From Halieaceae bacterium (lineage in GTDB: Bacteria; Pseudomonadota; Gammaproteobacteria; Pseudomonadales; Halieaceae): 5,046 nucleotides of DNA. The notes below the pieces were generated by a model. It ran no database searches. It saw nothing but the letters and a program-made list of their open reading frames with translations, and had not been told where the DNA came from. Below are positions 1 through 5,046 of the stretch, piece after piece. The stretch lies in contig WTHO01000028.1 in NCBI GenBank assembly GCA_011523115.1, forward strand, positions 1-5,046, read 5' to 3'. Both the position numbers and the translations under genes were made by a program. Position 1 is the first letter of the stretch. The number at the start of each line of letters is the position of its first letter.

Positions 1-587
1 TCGCCCAGTGCGACCAGGTCGGCAAGTTTGTCTGCCGGAGCAAAATCGTGGCGCAACGCCATGTAGGCGGTGTCGTGCTCCACATCAAGACTGAGAAATA
101 ATACTTTCAATTCATCAGGCAACCATTCAAAGGCAGCCGCTGCGCTGGTCCACATGGTATCGGCTCCAAAAGGCACCTCTGATGCCTGCAACACGGACAC
201 CAGATTGGGGTTCTCCCTGGCAGTCACATCGTGGTGCCAAATGTCGGTAGTGGTTTTGGCGCGGTCAGACTGCATTTGCTCGATCACCAATACTTCTGGA
301 TGACCCTCGTCAGCCAACGTCTTACCGAAGGTGTGTTCTTCAAGCTTCGGGCCAAACAGCGAGCCTGCCGCCGTCAATTGCTGGGGCGTCAGATGCTGAT
401 CGCGCAGAAACAACACACCGTAGCGCCACAGCGCAGCTCTCAGCTCATCGGCCGCAGGCTCGCTGATCTCAGCAAGGTGCAGGCCCGACAAGTAGGCGCC
501 AAGAACCGGTGTGGCCGGTGTGACGTCAAAGTGGCTGAATGACTCGTCTCGGGCGCTGTTCGCCCGGATCTCAGCTGGTGCGTTCAT
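1..587 (-). CDS. TauD/TfdA-family Fe(II)/2-oxoglutarate-dependent dioxygenase, partial (C-terminus off the left edge)
   Basis: The reading frame is open from ATG at 587 to the window edge, giving 195 visible residues of a family usually about 280-300 long. The core motif W117-H-H-D-V-T122 matches the TauD W-H-x-D-V-T signature, so H118 and D120 should bind iron. The G-A-D-T segment at 141-144 matches the TauD G-G-D-T, whose Thr contacts 2-oxoglutarate. The N-terminal G-V-L-F-L-R-D-Q block at 57-64 is also typical of the family. The distal His and the Arg that binds 2-oxoglutarate should lie beyond the edge and cannot be checked. Family members hydroxylate sulfonates (TauD), alkyl sulfate esters (AtsK) or aryloxyacetates (TfdA), releasing sulfite, sulfate or a phenol in the cytoplasm. 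The exact substrate cannot be read here. The start is supported by a strong Shine-Dalgarno at 593-600. It is divergent from the TetR gene. The family call is firm; the substrate is unknown. Confidence 0.93.
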   Translation of the reverse strand, partial: MNAPAEIRANSARDESFSHFDVTPATPVLGAYLSGLHLAEISEPAADELRAALWRYGVLFLRDQHLTPQQLTAAGSLFGPKLEEHTFGKTLADEGHPEVLVIEQMQSDRAKTTTDIWHHDVTARENPNLVSVLQASEVPFGADTMWTSAAAAFEWLPDELKVLFLSLDVEHDTAYMALRHDFAPADKLADLVALG

Positions 588-592
588 GGCAG

Positions 593-600
593 CACCTCTT
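593..600 (-). promoter_or_regulatory. Shine-Dalgarno of the dioxygenase gene
   Basis: On the minus strand AAGAGGTG precedes the ATG at 587. The AGAGG core sits about 7 nucleotides from the start codon. This strong site fixes the start and supports the open reading frame as a real gene. Confidence 0.7.
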
Positions 601-618
601 ATGGTTCAGTGATGTTTT

Positions 619-630
619 AGGTGATGACCT
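619..630. promoter_or_regulatory. Candidate TetR operator, imperfect palindrome
   Basis: AGGTGATGACCT is symmetric at 10 of 12 positions (AGGT and ACCT arms around GATG). It lies between the divergent dioxygenase and TetR genes, just downstream of the candidate dioxygenase promoter at 643-671, where a bound repressor would block transcription. The same stretch shows GTGATG at 609-614 and 621-626 with the near copy CTGATG at 635-640, and a wider GGTGA (620-624) / TCACC (641-645) inverted pair overlapping the candidate -10. The symmetry is seen; the operator role is inferred from gene context. Confidence 0.35.
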
Positions 631-642
631 TAGCCTGATGTC

Positions 643-671
643 ACCATAATCCCGGCCACCATAAAAAACAA
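643..671 (-). promoter_or_regulatory. Candidate sigma70-type promoter of the dioxygenase gene
   Basis: On the minus strand TTGTTT (671-666) and TATGGT (648-643) are separated by 17 nucleotides. The -35 matches consensus at 3 of 6 positions and the -10 at 4 of 6, so it is weak, which would fit a regulated promoter. Transcription would start near 636, giving a leader of about 50 nucleotides that contains the palindrome at 619-630. Confidence 0.25.
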
Positions 672-732
672 CGTATTTAAGTGGTTTTTGGCCGCAGCTC
701 AGGTAATACTGTCCCCAAGGTCCTGATTAGAG

Positions 733-1344
733 ATGTTCATGGCATCTTCGGTGCTGCGCGCAAAAACCCCAAAGGGCGAGGCTCGCCTGCAGGCGATCAT
801 GGATGCCACCTTCGACATCATTGTCTCCGATGGTCTTGGCGCTGCTTCACAAGAGGCCATCGCTCAACGAGCAGCGGTGACACAGAGTGCCGTGCGCCAT
901 TACTTCCCGACCAAGGGATCGCTACTGAAGGCATTTTTTCTGGAGGCCATCGATCGCATTCAACAGGCGTTCGATACCCCGCCGGCTGATGCAAGCACTG
1001 ATCCTCAGGCTGAGCTTGTGCGCCTGGTCAATATCCACCTCGAGGCGATACTGGCATTGGATCGCGTGTTCTTCTTTGAGGCATTGTCATACTGGATGCG
1101 AGATGCGGAGCTGAGCGCCGTGCGCAAAACTTGGCATGAAAGCGTGCTGCGTCAATATGAGGCTCTGCTAGAGAAAATCCATCCCAAGTGGACCGCCTCA
1201 CAGGTCAGCAGCGCCGCGTTACAGATACTCACTCTCTCACAAGGCTGTTGGCTGACACTCGACGCACATGAATCAGATGGCGAGCGAAAAAACGCCATCC
1301 TGAGGGCCGTCTCAACGCTCATTGCCCCAACTCTATCGCGGTGA
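733..1344 (+). CDS. TetR-family transcriptional regulator
   Basis: This is a 203-residue cytoplasmic DNA-binding repressor of normal length for TetR proteins. The N-terminal domain (about residues 16-65) carries the family pattern: an A-I-M-D-A-T helix, D-G-L-G at 33-36, then a helix-turn-helix at about 39-58 with S-Q-E-A-I-A-Q-R-A-A-V-T-Q-S-A-V-R-H-Y-F, followed by P-T-K-G-S-L-L. The remaining 140 residues form the variable ligand-binding and dimerisation part, so the inducer is unknown. Two starts are possible: ATG at 733, and ATG at 739 (Met3), which has the AGAG at 729-732 about 6 nucleotides upstream and is better placed for a ribosome. The gene is divergent from the TauD/TfdA dioxygenase across 145 bp, the usual arrangement for a repressor and its target, and probably also represses itself. 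It converges on the DUF2490 gene with only 35 bp between stops. The family is certain; the target is inferred. Confidence 0.93.
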   Translation: MFMASSVLRAKTPKGEARLQAIMDATFDIIVSDGLGAASQEAIAQRAAVTQSAVRHYFPTKGSLLKAFFLEAIDRIQQAFDTPPADASTDPQAELVRLVNIHLEAILALDRVFFFEALSYWMRDAELSAVRKTWHESVLRQYEALLEKIHPKWTASQVSSAALQILTLSQGCWLTLDAHESDGERKNAILRAVSTLIAPTLSR

Positions 1345-1379
1345 CCGCATGGTCGGGCCCACCAAGCGCCGCGCCAAAC
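1345..1379. other. Convergent gap between the TetR and DUF2490 genes
   Basis: Only 35 bp separate the two stop codons. The stretch is GC-rich, with GCGGT-G-ACCGC (1338-1348, spanning the TetR stop) and the hexamer GGGCCC, but no stem followed by a T-run on either strand. I see no convincing intrinsic terminator, so the two transcripts may overlap at their 3' ends. Confidence 0.4.
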
Positions 1380-2084
1380 TCAAAAACTGTAATGCAGGCT
1401 CAACTGAATTTGGCCTTTGTTCACCGCGTTGCTGTGCTGCTGCATATAACCCAATTGAATCTGACCGGTCTCGCTAAATTGGTAGCCGAGCGCCGCATAA
1501 AGTCGATTGCGATCGTATAAATCGACCTCTCTTCCGTCGCCAATATCCCGCTGGCCGTTGATAAAAAGCTCGTTGTAGAGGGCCAAGTAGAACGCGCCAG
1601 GGCTGAGATCAGGGCGATTCAGCGGCACGTTGGCGAATAGCGCGTAGCGGAATCGGGTTCTGAAATCCTGCCCGTTGACCCAACGCTGCTCAAATCGGAG
1701 CCGGTGTTTGAGGAACCACTTTTCCCCTACTCGCTGTGGGATTAAAGCCTCCTGATAGGTCCGGTTTTCGGTCTTGGTCCGCTTCGACTGACCAAACTGC
1801 CCCGAAGTGATGTTTGCCACACCCAGCGTGTATTTACCGGGCAGCGCGTCGGGCCGATAAGTTAAACCGCCCCTGATCAACAGCTGCTCGAGATCACCGC
1901 CCCCATCCCATGTGCGGTATTGAATATCGCCCTGTACGCCAAACCGACTTTGCGTAAAGTCCTTGCTGAGGAAGGCCATGTACCAGCCGCCTATCTGATC
2001 CTCATCGATAGCGCTGGCGCGCACGCTAGACACGTGGGCGAAAAAAATGACGGCTACTGCTACCAAAGAGCGTCGGAGCATCAT
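1380..2084 (-). CDS. DUF2490 family outer-membrane beta-barrel protein
   Basis: The 234-residue product starts with a Sec signal peptide: basic M-M-L-R-R, a hydrophobic stretch at about 7-16, and A-S-A at 23-25, suggesting cleavage after residue 25. The mature part has alternating, aromatic-rich strands typical of an outer-membrane barrel and ends in S-L-H-Y-S-F, with the terminal Phe recognised by the BAM machinery. Several blocks agree with DUF2490 proteins as I know them: G-G-W-Y near 32-35, G-V-Q-G-D-I-Q-Y-R, G-D-L-E-Q-L-L-I-R-G-G, Y-Q-E-A-L-I-P-Q-R-V-G, F-E-Q-R-W-V-N-G-Q-D-F-R-T-R-F-R-Y, and L-Y-N-E-L-F-I-N-G. No enzymatic role is known to me for this family. The first of two adjacent ATGs is preferred because GAGG (2095-2098) sits 10 nucleotides upstream. 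It follows the GST-like gene in the same direction after 198 bp, so an independent promoter is possible. Family call good; function unknown. Confidence 0.85.
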   Translation of the reverse strand: MMLRRSLVAVAVIFFAHVSSVRASAIDEDQIGGWYMAFLSKDFTQSRFGVQGDIQYRTWDGGGDLEQLLIRGGLTYRPDALPGKYTLGVANITSGQFGQSKRTKTENRTYQEALIPQRVGEKWFLKHRLRFEQRWVNGQDFRTRFRYALFANVPLNRPDLSPGAFYLALYNELFINGQRDIGDGREVDLYDRNRLYAALGYQFSETGQIQLGYMQQHSNAVNKGQIQLSLHYSF

Positions 2085-2146
2085 TTCGGCTAAGCCTCGC
2101 AGTGCGTAATAGTCAGATAAGGAGGGAAGTTAACAATAATTCGCAA

Positions 2147-2158
2147 TGTCCACTGACA
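2147..2158. repeat. Short inverted repeat TGTC-N4-GACA upstream of the DUF2490 gene
   Basis: TGTC at 2147-2150 and GACA at 2155-2158 are separated by CACT. It directly abuts the longer inverted repeat at 2159-2178. Four-base arms can occur by chance, so its interest comes from that adjacency and from lying about 65 bp upstream of the DUF2490 start. Confidence 0.3.
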
Positions 2159-2178
2159 TCACTGAAGCAATTCAGTGA
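2159..2178. repeat. Perfect 8-bp inverted repeat, candidate operator or hairpin
   Basis: TCACTGAA (2159-2166) and TTCAGTGA (2171-2178) are exact reverse complements around a GCAA loop. CACTGA also occurs at 2151-2156, so the motif appears three times in 28 bp. On the plus strand the stem is followed after three bases by seven T residues (2182-2188), the shape of an intrinsic terminator. However, no plus-strand gene ends nearby, as the TetR gene stops at 1344. On the minus strand, where the genes are, the T-run becomes an A-tract before the stem and nothing T-rich follows. It may be a regulator site for the DUF2490 gene, a block on antisense transcription, or an RNA hairpin in the 3' end of the sulfatase-GST message. 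Confidence 0.5.
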
Positions 2179-2282
2179 AAGTTTTTTTCTATCGCAGTAG
2201 AAAAGTGCGCTCAATCAATGTGGAACTTGCCGTCGCGCGTAATTCCGGTCTCGCGGACTAAAAAATGGTTGCTTTCAACACG

Positions 2283-3410
2283 TCAGTCCCATACCTCGAG
2301 GTTATCAGCGCGCTGAATCCTGCGAGAAAGCGAAGCACGCGCGGCCTCCGCCAGATCACATTCTGAGAGCACAGAGTCTATCTGAGTCCGCTCCTCGCAC
2401 GACGCGGAGGCATAAATATCCTGCACGCGCTGAAGCAGATAAAACCGATGCGGCTGAGCTAGTGCAGTGATCGTCTCACCCCGTACAGTGAAGTCCGCCG
2501 TGCCCAGTGCCTCCGCGAGGCGCCCCACCGCCACCGCGCCGGCCTCGGGCTGATGCTCATCGAGCCAGTCATTGATCAAGGCTGCTGCGGCCAGCGTTTC
2601 GGGTACAAAGTCCTCGGCGAGGATTTTCAGTACGCCCACCAACGTCTCGGGCACCTCATCATCCGCCAGGAAATCACTGCCCGCATCGAAATATTCGGGC
2701 ACGTCTGAGTCTTCCCGGTTCATTCGCTCTACCCACCGATACACAGCCGGGGCGCGCTGTTGCATGAGTCGCGCGGGATACGGGTCACGCCCCAAATGGG
2801 CGTACATTGGTCCGAGCAGCCCGAAATCTCCGATGCAGGGGCGCCAACCCAACAAATAGGGGTAACGCTCAAAGTGCACATTCAATGCGTCGAGATAGTC
2901 GAGGTACAAGGCCTCCACCACAGTCTGGCTCTGCGCCGTCACCCCGAAAATCATCGCTGCATGGCGCATGCGATTCATCATGGCGTCGGTTTTTGCCTCG
3001 CGCTCCGGCACATCGCGCTGTGAGTGGAAAAAGTGATAGCGCACGAAGGCAAGGTTGTCCTCAGGGAAGTTCCAGCGATAGTGCATGGCCGGCCGCAGGA
3101 GGCCGTCGGTACCGATCACATCAAACAATGCACTGATCACTTGCTGACGCGCACCCGGGGGCTGACAGGGTCGCCCTCCGGCGGCCTCAAAGTGTTCAAT
3201 GATGGCAGCGCCGTCGCGAATCACGTCGCCCTCTGGGGTCACCAAGGTTGGGATGGTCGGCAGTTTGCCTCGGGGGAGCACCTCCGCCTTGAAGGTCTCG
3301 TGCCCCGTTGAGCGCTCCTCGAAGGGAATGTGGTTTTTGATGAGGTAACTGCGCGCACGCCCCGAGTACAGGGAGTGCGGCATGGCGTAAAGGATGTGCT
3401 GCTTGTCCAC
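2283..3410 (-). CDS. Glutathione S-transferase-like protein with long C-terminal extension
   Basis: The 375-residue product has a thioredoxin-fold GST N-terminal domain at about 4-78: strand H-I-L-Y-A-M-P, then S13-L-Y-S16 where many GSTs have S-P-Y-C, and G-K-L-P-T-I-P-T-L with the probable cis-proline at P54. D66-G-A-A-I follows, where canonical GSTs have E-S-x-A-I to bind glutathione. The helical GST C-terminal domain spans about 85-230 and includes the conserved C-I-G-D-F block at 192-196, the N-capping region of this domain. Residues from about 231 to 375 are extra and unassigned. GSTs are usually 200-230 residues and cytoplasmic; no signal peptide is seen. Whether it conjugates glutathione is uncertain given the altered D-G site. 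The start is GTG at 3410; the next in-frame ATG (Met10) would remove the first strand. It begins one nucleotide after the sulfatase stop, so translation is probably coupled. A GAGG on the message lies about 13 nucleotides upstream, inside the sulfatase gene. Confidence 0.85.
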   Translation of the reverse strand: MDKQHILYAMPHSLYSGRARSYLIKNHIPFEERSTGHETFKAEVLPRGKLPTIPTLVTPEGDVIRDGAAIIEHFEAAGGRPCQPPGARQQVISALFDVIGTDGLLRPAMHYRWNFPEDNLAFVRYHFFHSQRDVPEREAKTDAMMNRMRHAAMIFGVTAQSQTVVEALYLDYLDALNVHFERYPYLLGWRPCIGDFGLLGPMYAHLGRDPYPARLMQQRAPAVYRWVERMNREDSDVPEYFDAGSDFLADDEVPETLVGVLKILAEDFVPETLAAAALINDWLDEHQPEAGAVAVGRLAEALGTADFTVRGETITALAQPHRFYLLQRVQDIYASASCEERTQIDSVLSECDLAEAARASLSRRIQRADNLEVWD

Positions 3411-3411
3411 G

Positions 3412-5046
3412 CTAGGGTCGTCGCCTCATGCGGTAAGCCACCCCAAACGGCAGCAGGATGAGCGCGGTGAGCAGCCCTACTATTACCGGAGTGCGCCACT
3501 GCTGATGGAACGTATTGATGACCAGCTGCTTGATGTGGCCATAACCCGGCGGCATGTCGAGCACCTTGTTTTCGCGCTGATAACGTTCGTAGGCAGAGAG
3601 CATTCGCTGAAGTCGAGCGGGCTCACTGGATGCGAGGTCGGTGGTCTCTCCGGGATCGTCTTTGATATTGAACAGATGCCAATGGCCGTCACCTAAAGGC
3701 ATGCGGTTTATCACAATCTTATAGTCGCCCTGAAACAGCGCAGCGTTGCCTGCCAATTCATAGCCCACTGCGTCATCCTCATCGTAGACCCGCTCAGCCC
3801 GCCCTAGAAGTACCGGCGACAGATCCCGACCAATCATCGGCTCTACAGGACGCCCGCCGAAACGATTATCAGGTCGATCGACCCCGGCCATCGCCAGTAT
3901 GGTGGGCGTAATGTCGGTGACGAAAGCAAAGGCATCGCTGAGTGCGCTTCGCTGCGACAGGCCGCTGCCCGCGATGATCAAGGGCACGCGCATGCCTCCC
4001 TCCCCCGCATAAAACTTGTAATAAGCCAAAGGGCTGACGGCCGCACTGGCAAAGCTGGGGCTGATGGTGTTGTAGCTGCCCTTCAAACCGAGGGTGTCAT
4101 AGTCGGTGTTGTAACCCAGCGAGCGGGCTTGTTGCCGGCTAAAAAAAGCGCGCGGGTCAGCGGGCCCTGACGCCTCGGCGCCATTGTCAGAGGTGAATAT
4201 GAAGACCGTATTGTCGAACTGATTCTGACTTTTGAGGTAGGTGATCAAACGACCAATGTGATGGTCCATCGCTTCGACCATGCCCGCATAAACGGCCATC
4301 CGTTTCGCCTCGTAGCGCTGCTGATCGGCATCGAGTGCTTGCCAGTCGGCCGTGGTCTGCATGCCTACCACCTCCACCTCTGGCGGTATGACACCAAGCG
4401 CGGCGGCACGGTGCCGGCGGCGGTCACGCATTGCGTCCCAACCTTCGTCATACGTCTCCATGTAGGGGTCGATAAAAGCCTGCGGGGCTTGCACAGGTAT
4501 ATGCACCGCTTGAAAAGGAAGGTAGGCAAAGAACGGGCGCTCGTCTCCGAGATTGCCGTCAATAAACTCAATGGTTTTATCGACCAGAAATCGCGAAGAG
4601 TAAAAATCCTCCGGCAATTGATAGGGCGCACCGTCCGCGTACCAACGGGCTTTGTCATACAGCGGGATATACGGCCGCTGCTCCCAATTATCGGCCCCGG
4701 AATCAGCGAGGGCGACGGTGCGTTCAAACCCTCTTTGACTGGGTAGCAGACCGGGCGTGCTACCCAGATGCCACTTGCCCGCCATATAAGTGTGATAGCC
4801 GGCGTCTTCCAACAGGGTCGCCACCGTCACCACGTTTTGGCTCAGGACCCCACGATAATGGGCATGGCGCCGCTGTTCAGGTGCCAACATTTCAGGAATG
4901 TTGGGCACGCCTGCCAGATGGGCATCGACGCCCGTCAGCAGCATGGCCCTTGCAGGCGCACAGTTTGCCGCCGTGTGGTAGTTGGTGAAGCTCACGCCAG
5001 ATGCCGCAAGCGCTGACAGATTGGGGGTATTGATCTCGCTGCCATA
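3412..5046 (-). CDS. Type I (formylglycine) sulfatase, AtsA-like arylsulfatase with C-terminal membrane anchor, partial at the N-terminus
   Basis: The frame is open to the right edge, giving 544 visible residues; the Val codon at 4993-4995 is internal, not a start, because Y-G-S-E-I-N-T-P-N-L just before it is conserved sulfatase sequence. In visible numbering, C29-A-P-A-R33 is the C-x-P-x-R motif whose Cys is oxidised to formylglycine. K91 and H93 lie in G-K-W-H-L-G, H182 in A-V-H-I-P-V-Q, D287-N288 in T-S-D-N-G-A-E, and K344 in Y-K-F-Y-A-G-E-G-G-M-R-V-P. These match the P. aeruginosa AtsA active site (C51, R55, K113, H115, H211, D317, N318, K375, from memory), with the identical 62-residue spacing from Cys to the first Lys. 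The two N-terminal metal-binding Asp and any signal peptide lie off the edge. The enzyme should hydrolyse sulfate esters in the periplasm. Residues about 519-539 form a hydrophobic helix followed by Y-R-M-R-R-R-P, predicting a C-terminal inner-membrane anchor that AtsA lacks. A formylglycine-generating enzyme must be encoded elsewhere. The substrate is unknown. Confidence 0.93.
   Translation of the reverse strand, partial: YGSEINTPNLSALAASGVSFTNYHTAANCAPARAMLLTGVDAHLAGVPNIPEMLAPEQRRHAHYRGVLSQNVVTVATLLEDAGYHTYMAGKWHLGSTPGLLPSQRGFERTVALADSGADNWEQRPYIPLYDKARWYADGAPYQLPEDFYSSRFLVDKTIEFIDGNLGDERPFFAYLPFQAVHIPVQAPQAFIDPYMETYDEGWDAMRDRRRHRAAALGVIPPEVEVVGMQTTADWQALDADQQRYEAKRMAVYAGMVEAMDHHIGRLITYLKSQNQFDNTVFIFTSDNGAEASGPADPRAFFSRQQARSLGYNTDYDTLGLKGSYNTISPSFASAAVSPLAYYKFYAGEGGMRVPLIIAGSGLSQRSALSDAFAFVTDITPTILAMAGVDRPDNRFGGRPVEPMIGRDLSPVLLGRAERVYDEDDAVGYELAGNAALFQGDYKIVINRMPLGDGHWHLFNIKDDPGETTDLASSEPARLQRMLSAYERYQRENKVLDMPPGYGHIKQLVINTFHQQWRTPVIVGLLTALILLPFGVAYRMRRRP

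Noticed and set aside
70..542. Plus-strand open frames of 77 and 103 residues
   Set aside because: They lie opposite the dioxygenase gene, whose minus-strand frame carries clear conserved TauD motifs; the plus-strand products show no recognisable domain.
681..989. 102-residue plus-strand frame overlapping the TetR gene
   Set aside because: It is a shifted shadow of the TetR frame, which contains the helix-turn-helix; its translation resembles no known protein.
1338..1378. Possible bidirectional terminator in the convergent gap
   Set aside because: Short GC palindromes are present, but no stable stem followed by a T-run is seen in either direction.
2106..2136. Possible DUF2490 promoter, TTGTTA and TATTAC on the minus strand
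   Set aside because: Each box matches consensus at only 4 of 6 positions and the spacer is 19 bp, so it is too weak to list as a feature.
2572..3311. Several plus-strand frames of 87-109 residues
   Set aside because: They are antisense to the GST-like gene and have low-complexity Ser/Arg/His-rich translations typical of shadow frames in GC-rich DNA.
4258..4746. 162-residue plus-strand frame
   Set aside because: It is antisense to the sulfatase active-site region, where the minus-strand frame is strongly conserved; no domain is seen in the plus-strand product.
4993..4995. Start of the sulfatase at the GTG codon here
   Set aside because: The frame continues upstream to the edge with conserved sulfatase sequence (Y-G-S-E-I-N-T-P-N-L), so this Val is internal and the true start is outside the window.

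Overview
The window looks like chromosomal DNA from a free-living, aerobic Gram-negative proteobacterium, most likely a marine-type gammaproteobacterium. This is inferred from moderately high GC, tightly packed genes, a DUF2490-type outer-membrane barrel, a Pseudomonas AtsA-like sulfatase, a TauD/TfdA-type dioxygenase and a long GST-like protein. No marker gene fixes the taxon. There are no RNA genes, mobile elements, CRISPR arrays or tRNA genes that I can see.

Layout, left to right. (1) Positions 1-587, minus strand: the N-terminal two thirds of a TauD/TfdA-family Fe(II)/2-oxoglutarate dioxygenase, running off the left edge. (2) Positions 588-732: a divergent intergenic region with a strong Shine-Dalgarno, a candidate promoter and a candidate operator for the dioxygenase. 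(3) Positions 733-1344, plus strand: a TetR-family regulator. (4) Positions 1345-1379: a short convergent gap. (5) Positions 1380-2084, minus strand: a DUF2490 outer-membrane protein with a signal peptide and a terminal Phe. (6) Positions 2085-2282: intergenic, with two abutting inverted repeats. (7) Positions 2283-3410, minus strand: a GST-fold protein with a long extra C-terminal region, starting at GTG. (8) Positions 3412-5046, minus strand: a type I (formylglycine) sulfatase closely resembling P. aeruginosa AtsA in motif spacing, with an added C-terminal membrane anchor; its N-terminus lies off the right edge.

How they may work together. The sulfatase and GST-like genes are one nucleotide apart and almost certainly co-transcribed and translationally coupled. 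The DUF2490 gene follows in the same direction but after 198 bp, so it may have its own promoter. The TetR regulator is divergent from the dioxygenase and is its most likely local controller. A sulfatase and a TauD/AtsK-type dioxygenase in one neighbourhood suggest use of organosulfur compounds (sulfate esters or sulfonates). This is inference: the dioxygenase substrate could equally be a carboxylic acid or an aromatic ether, as in TfdA relatives.

I find no clear new multi-gene system. The least ordinary items are the sulfatase-GST coupling, the C-terminal anchor of the sulfatase, the GST extension of about 145 residues, and the paired inverted repeats before the DUF2490 gene.
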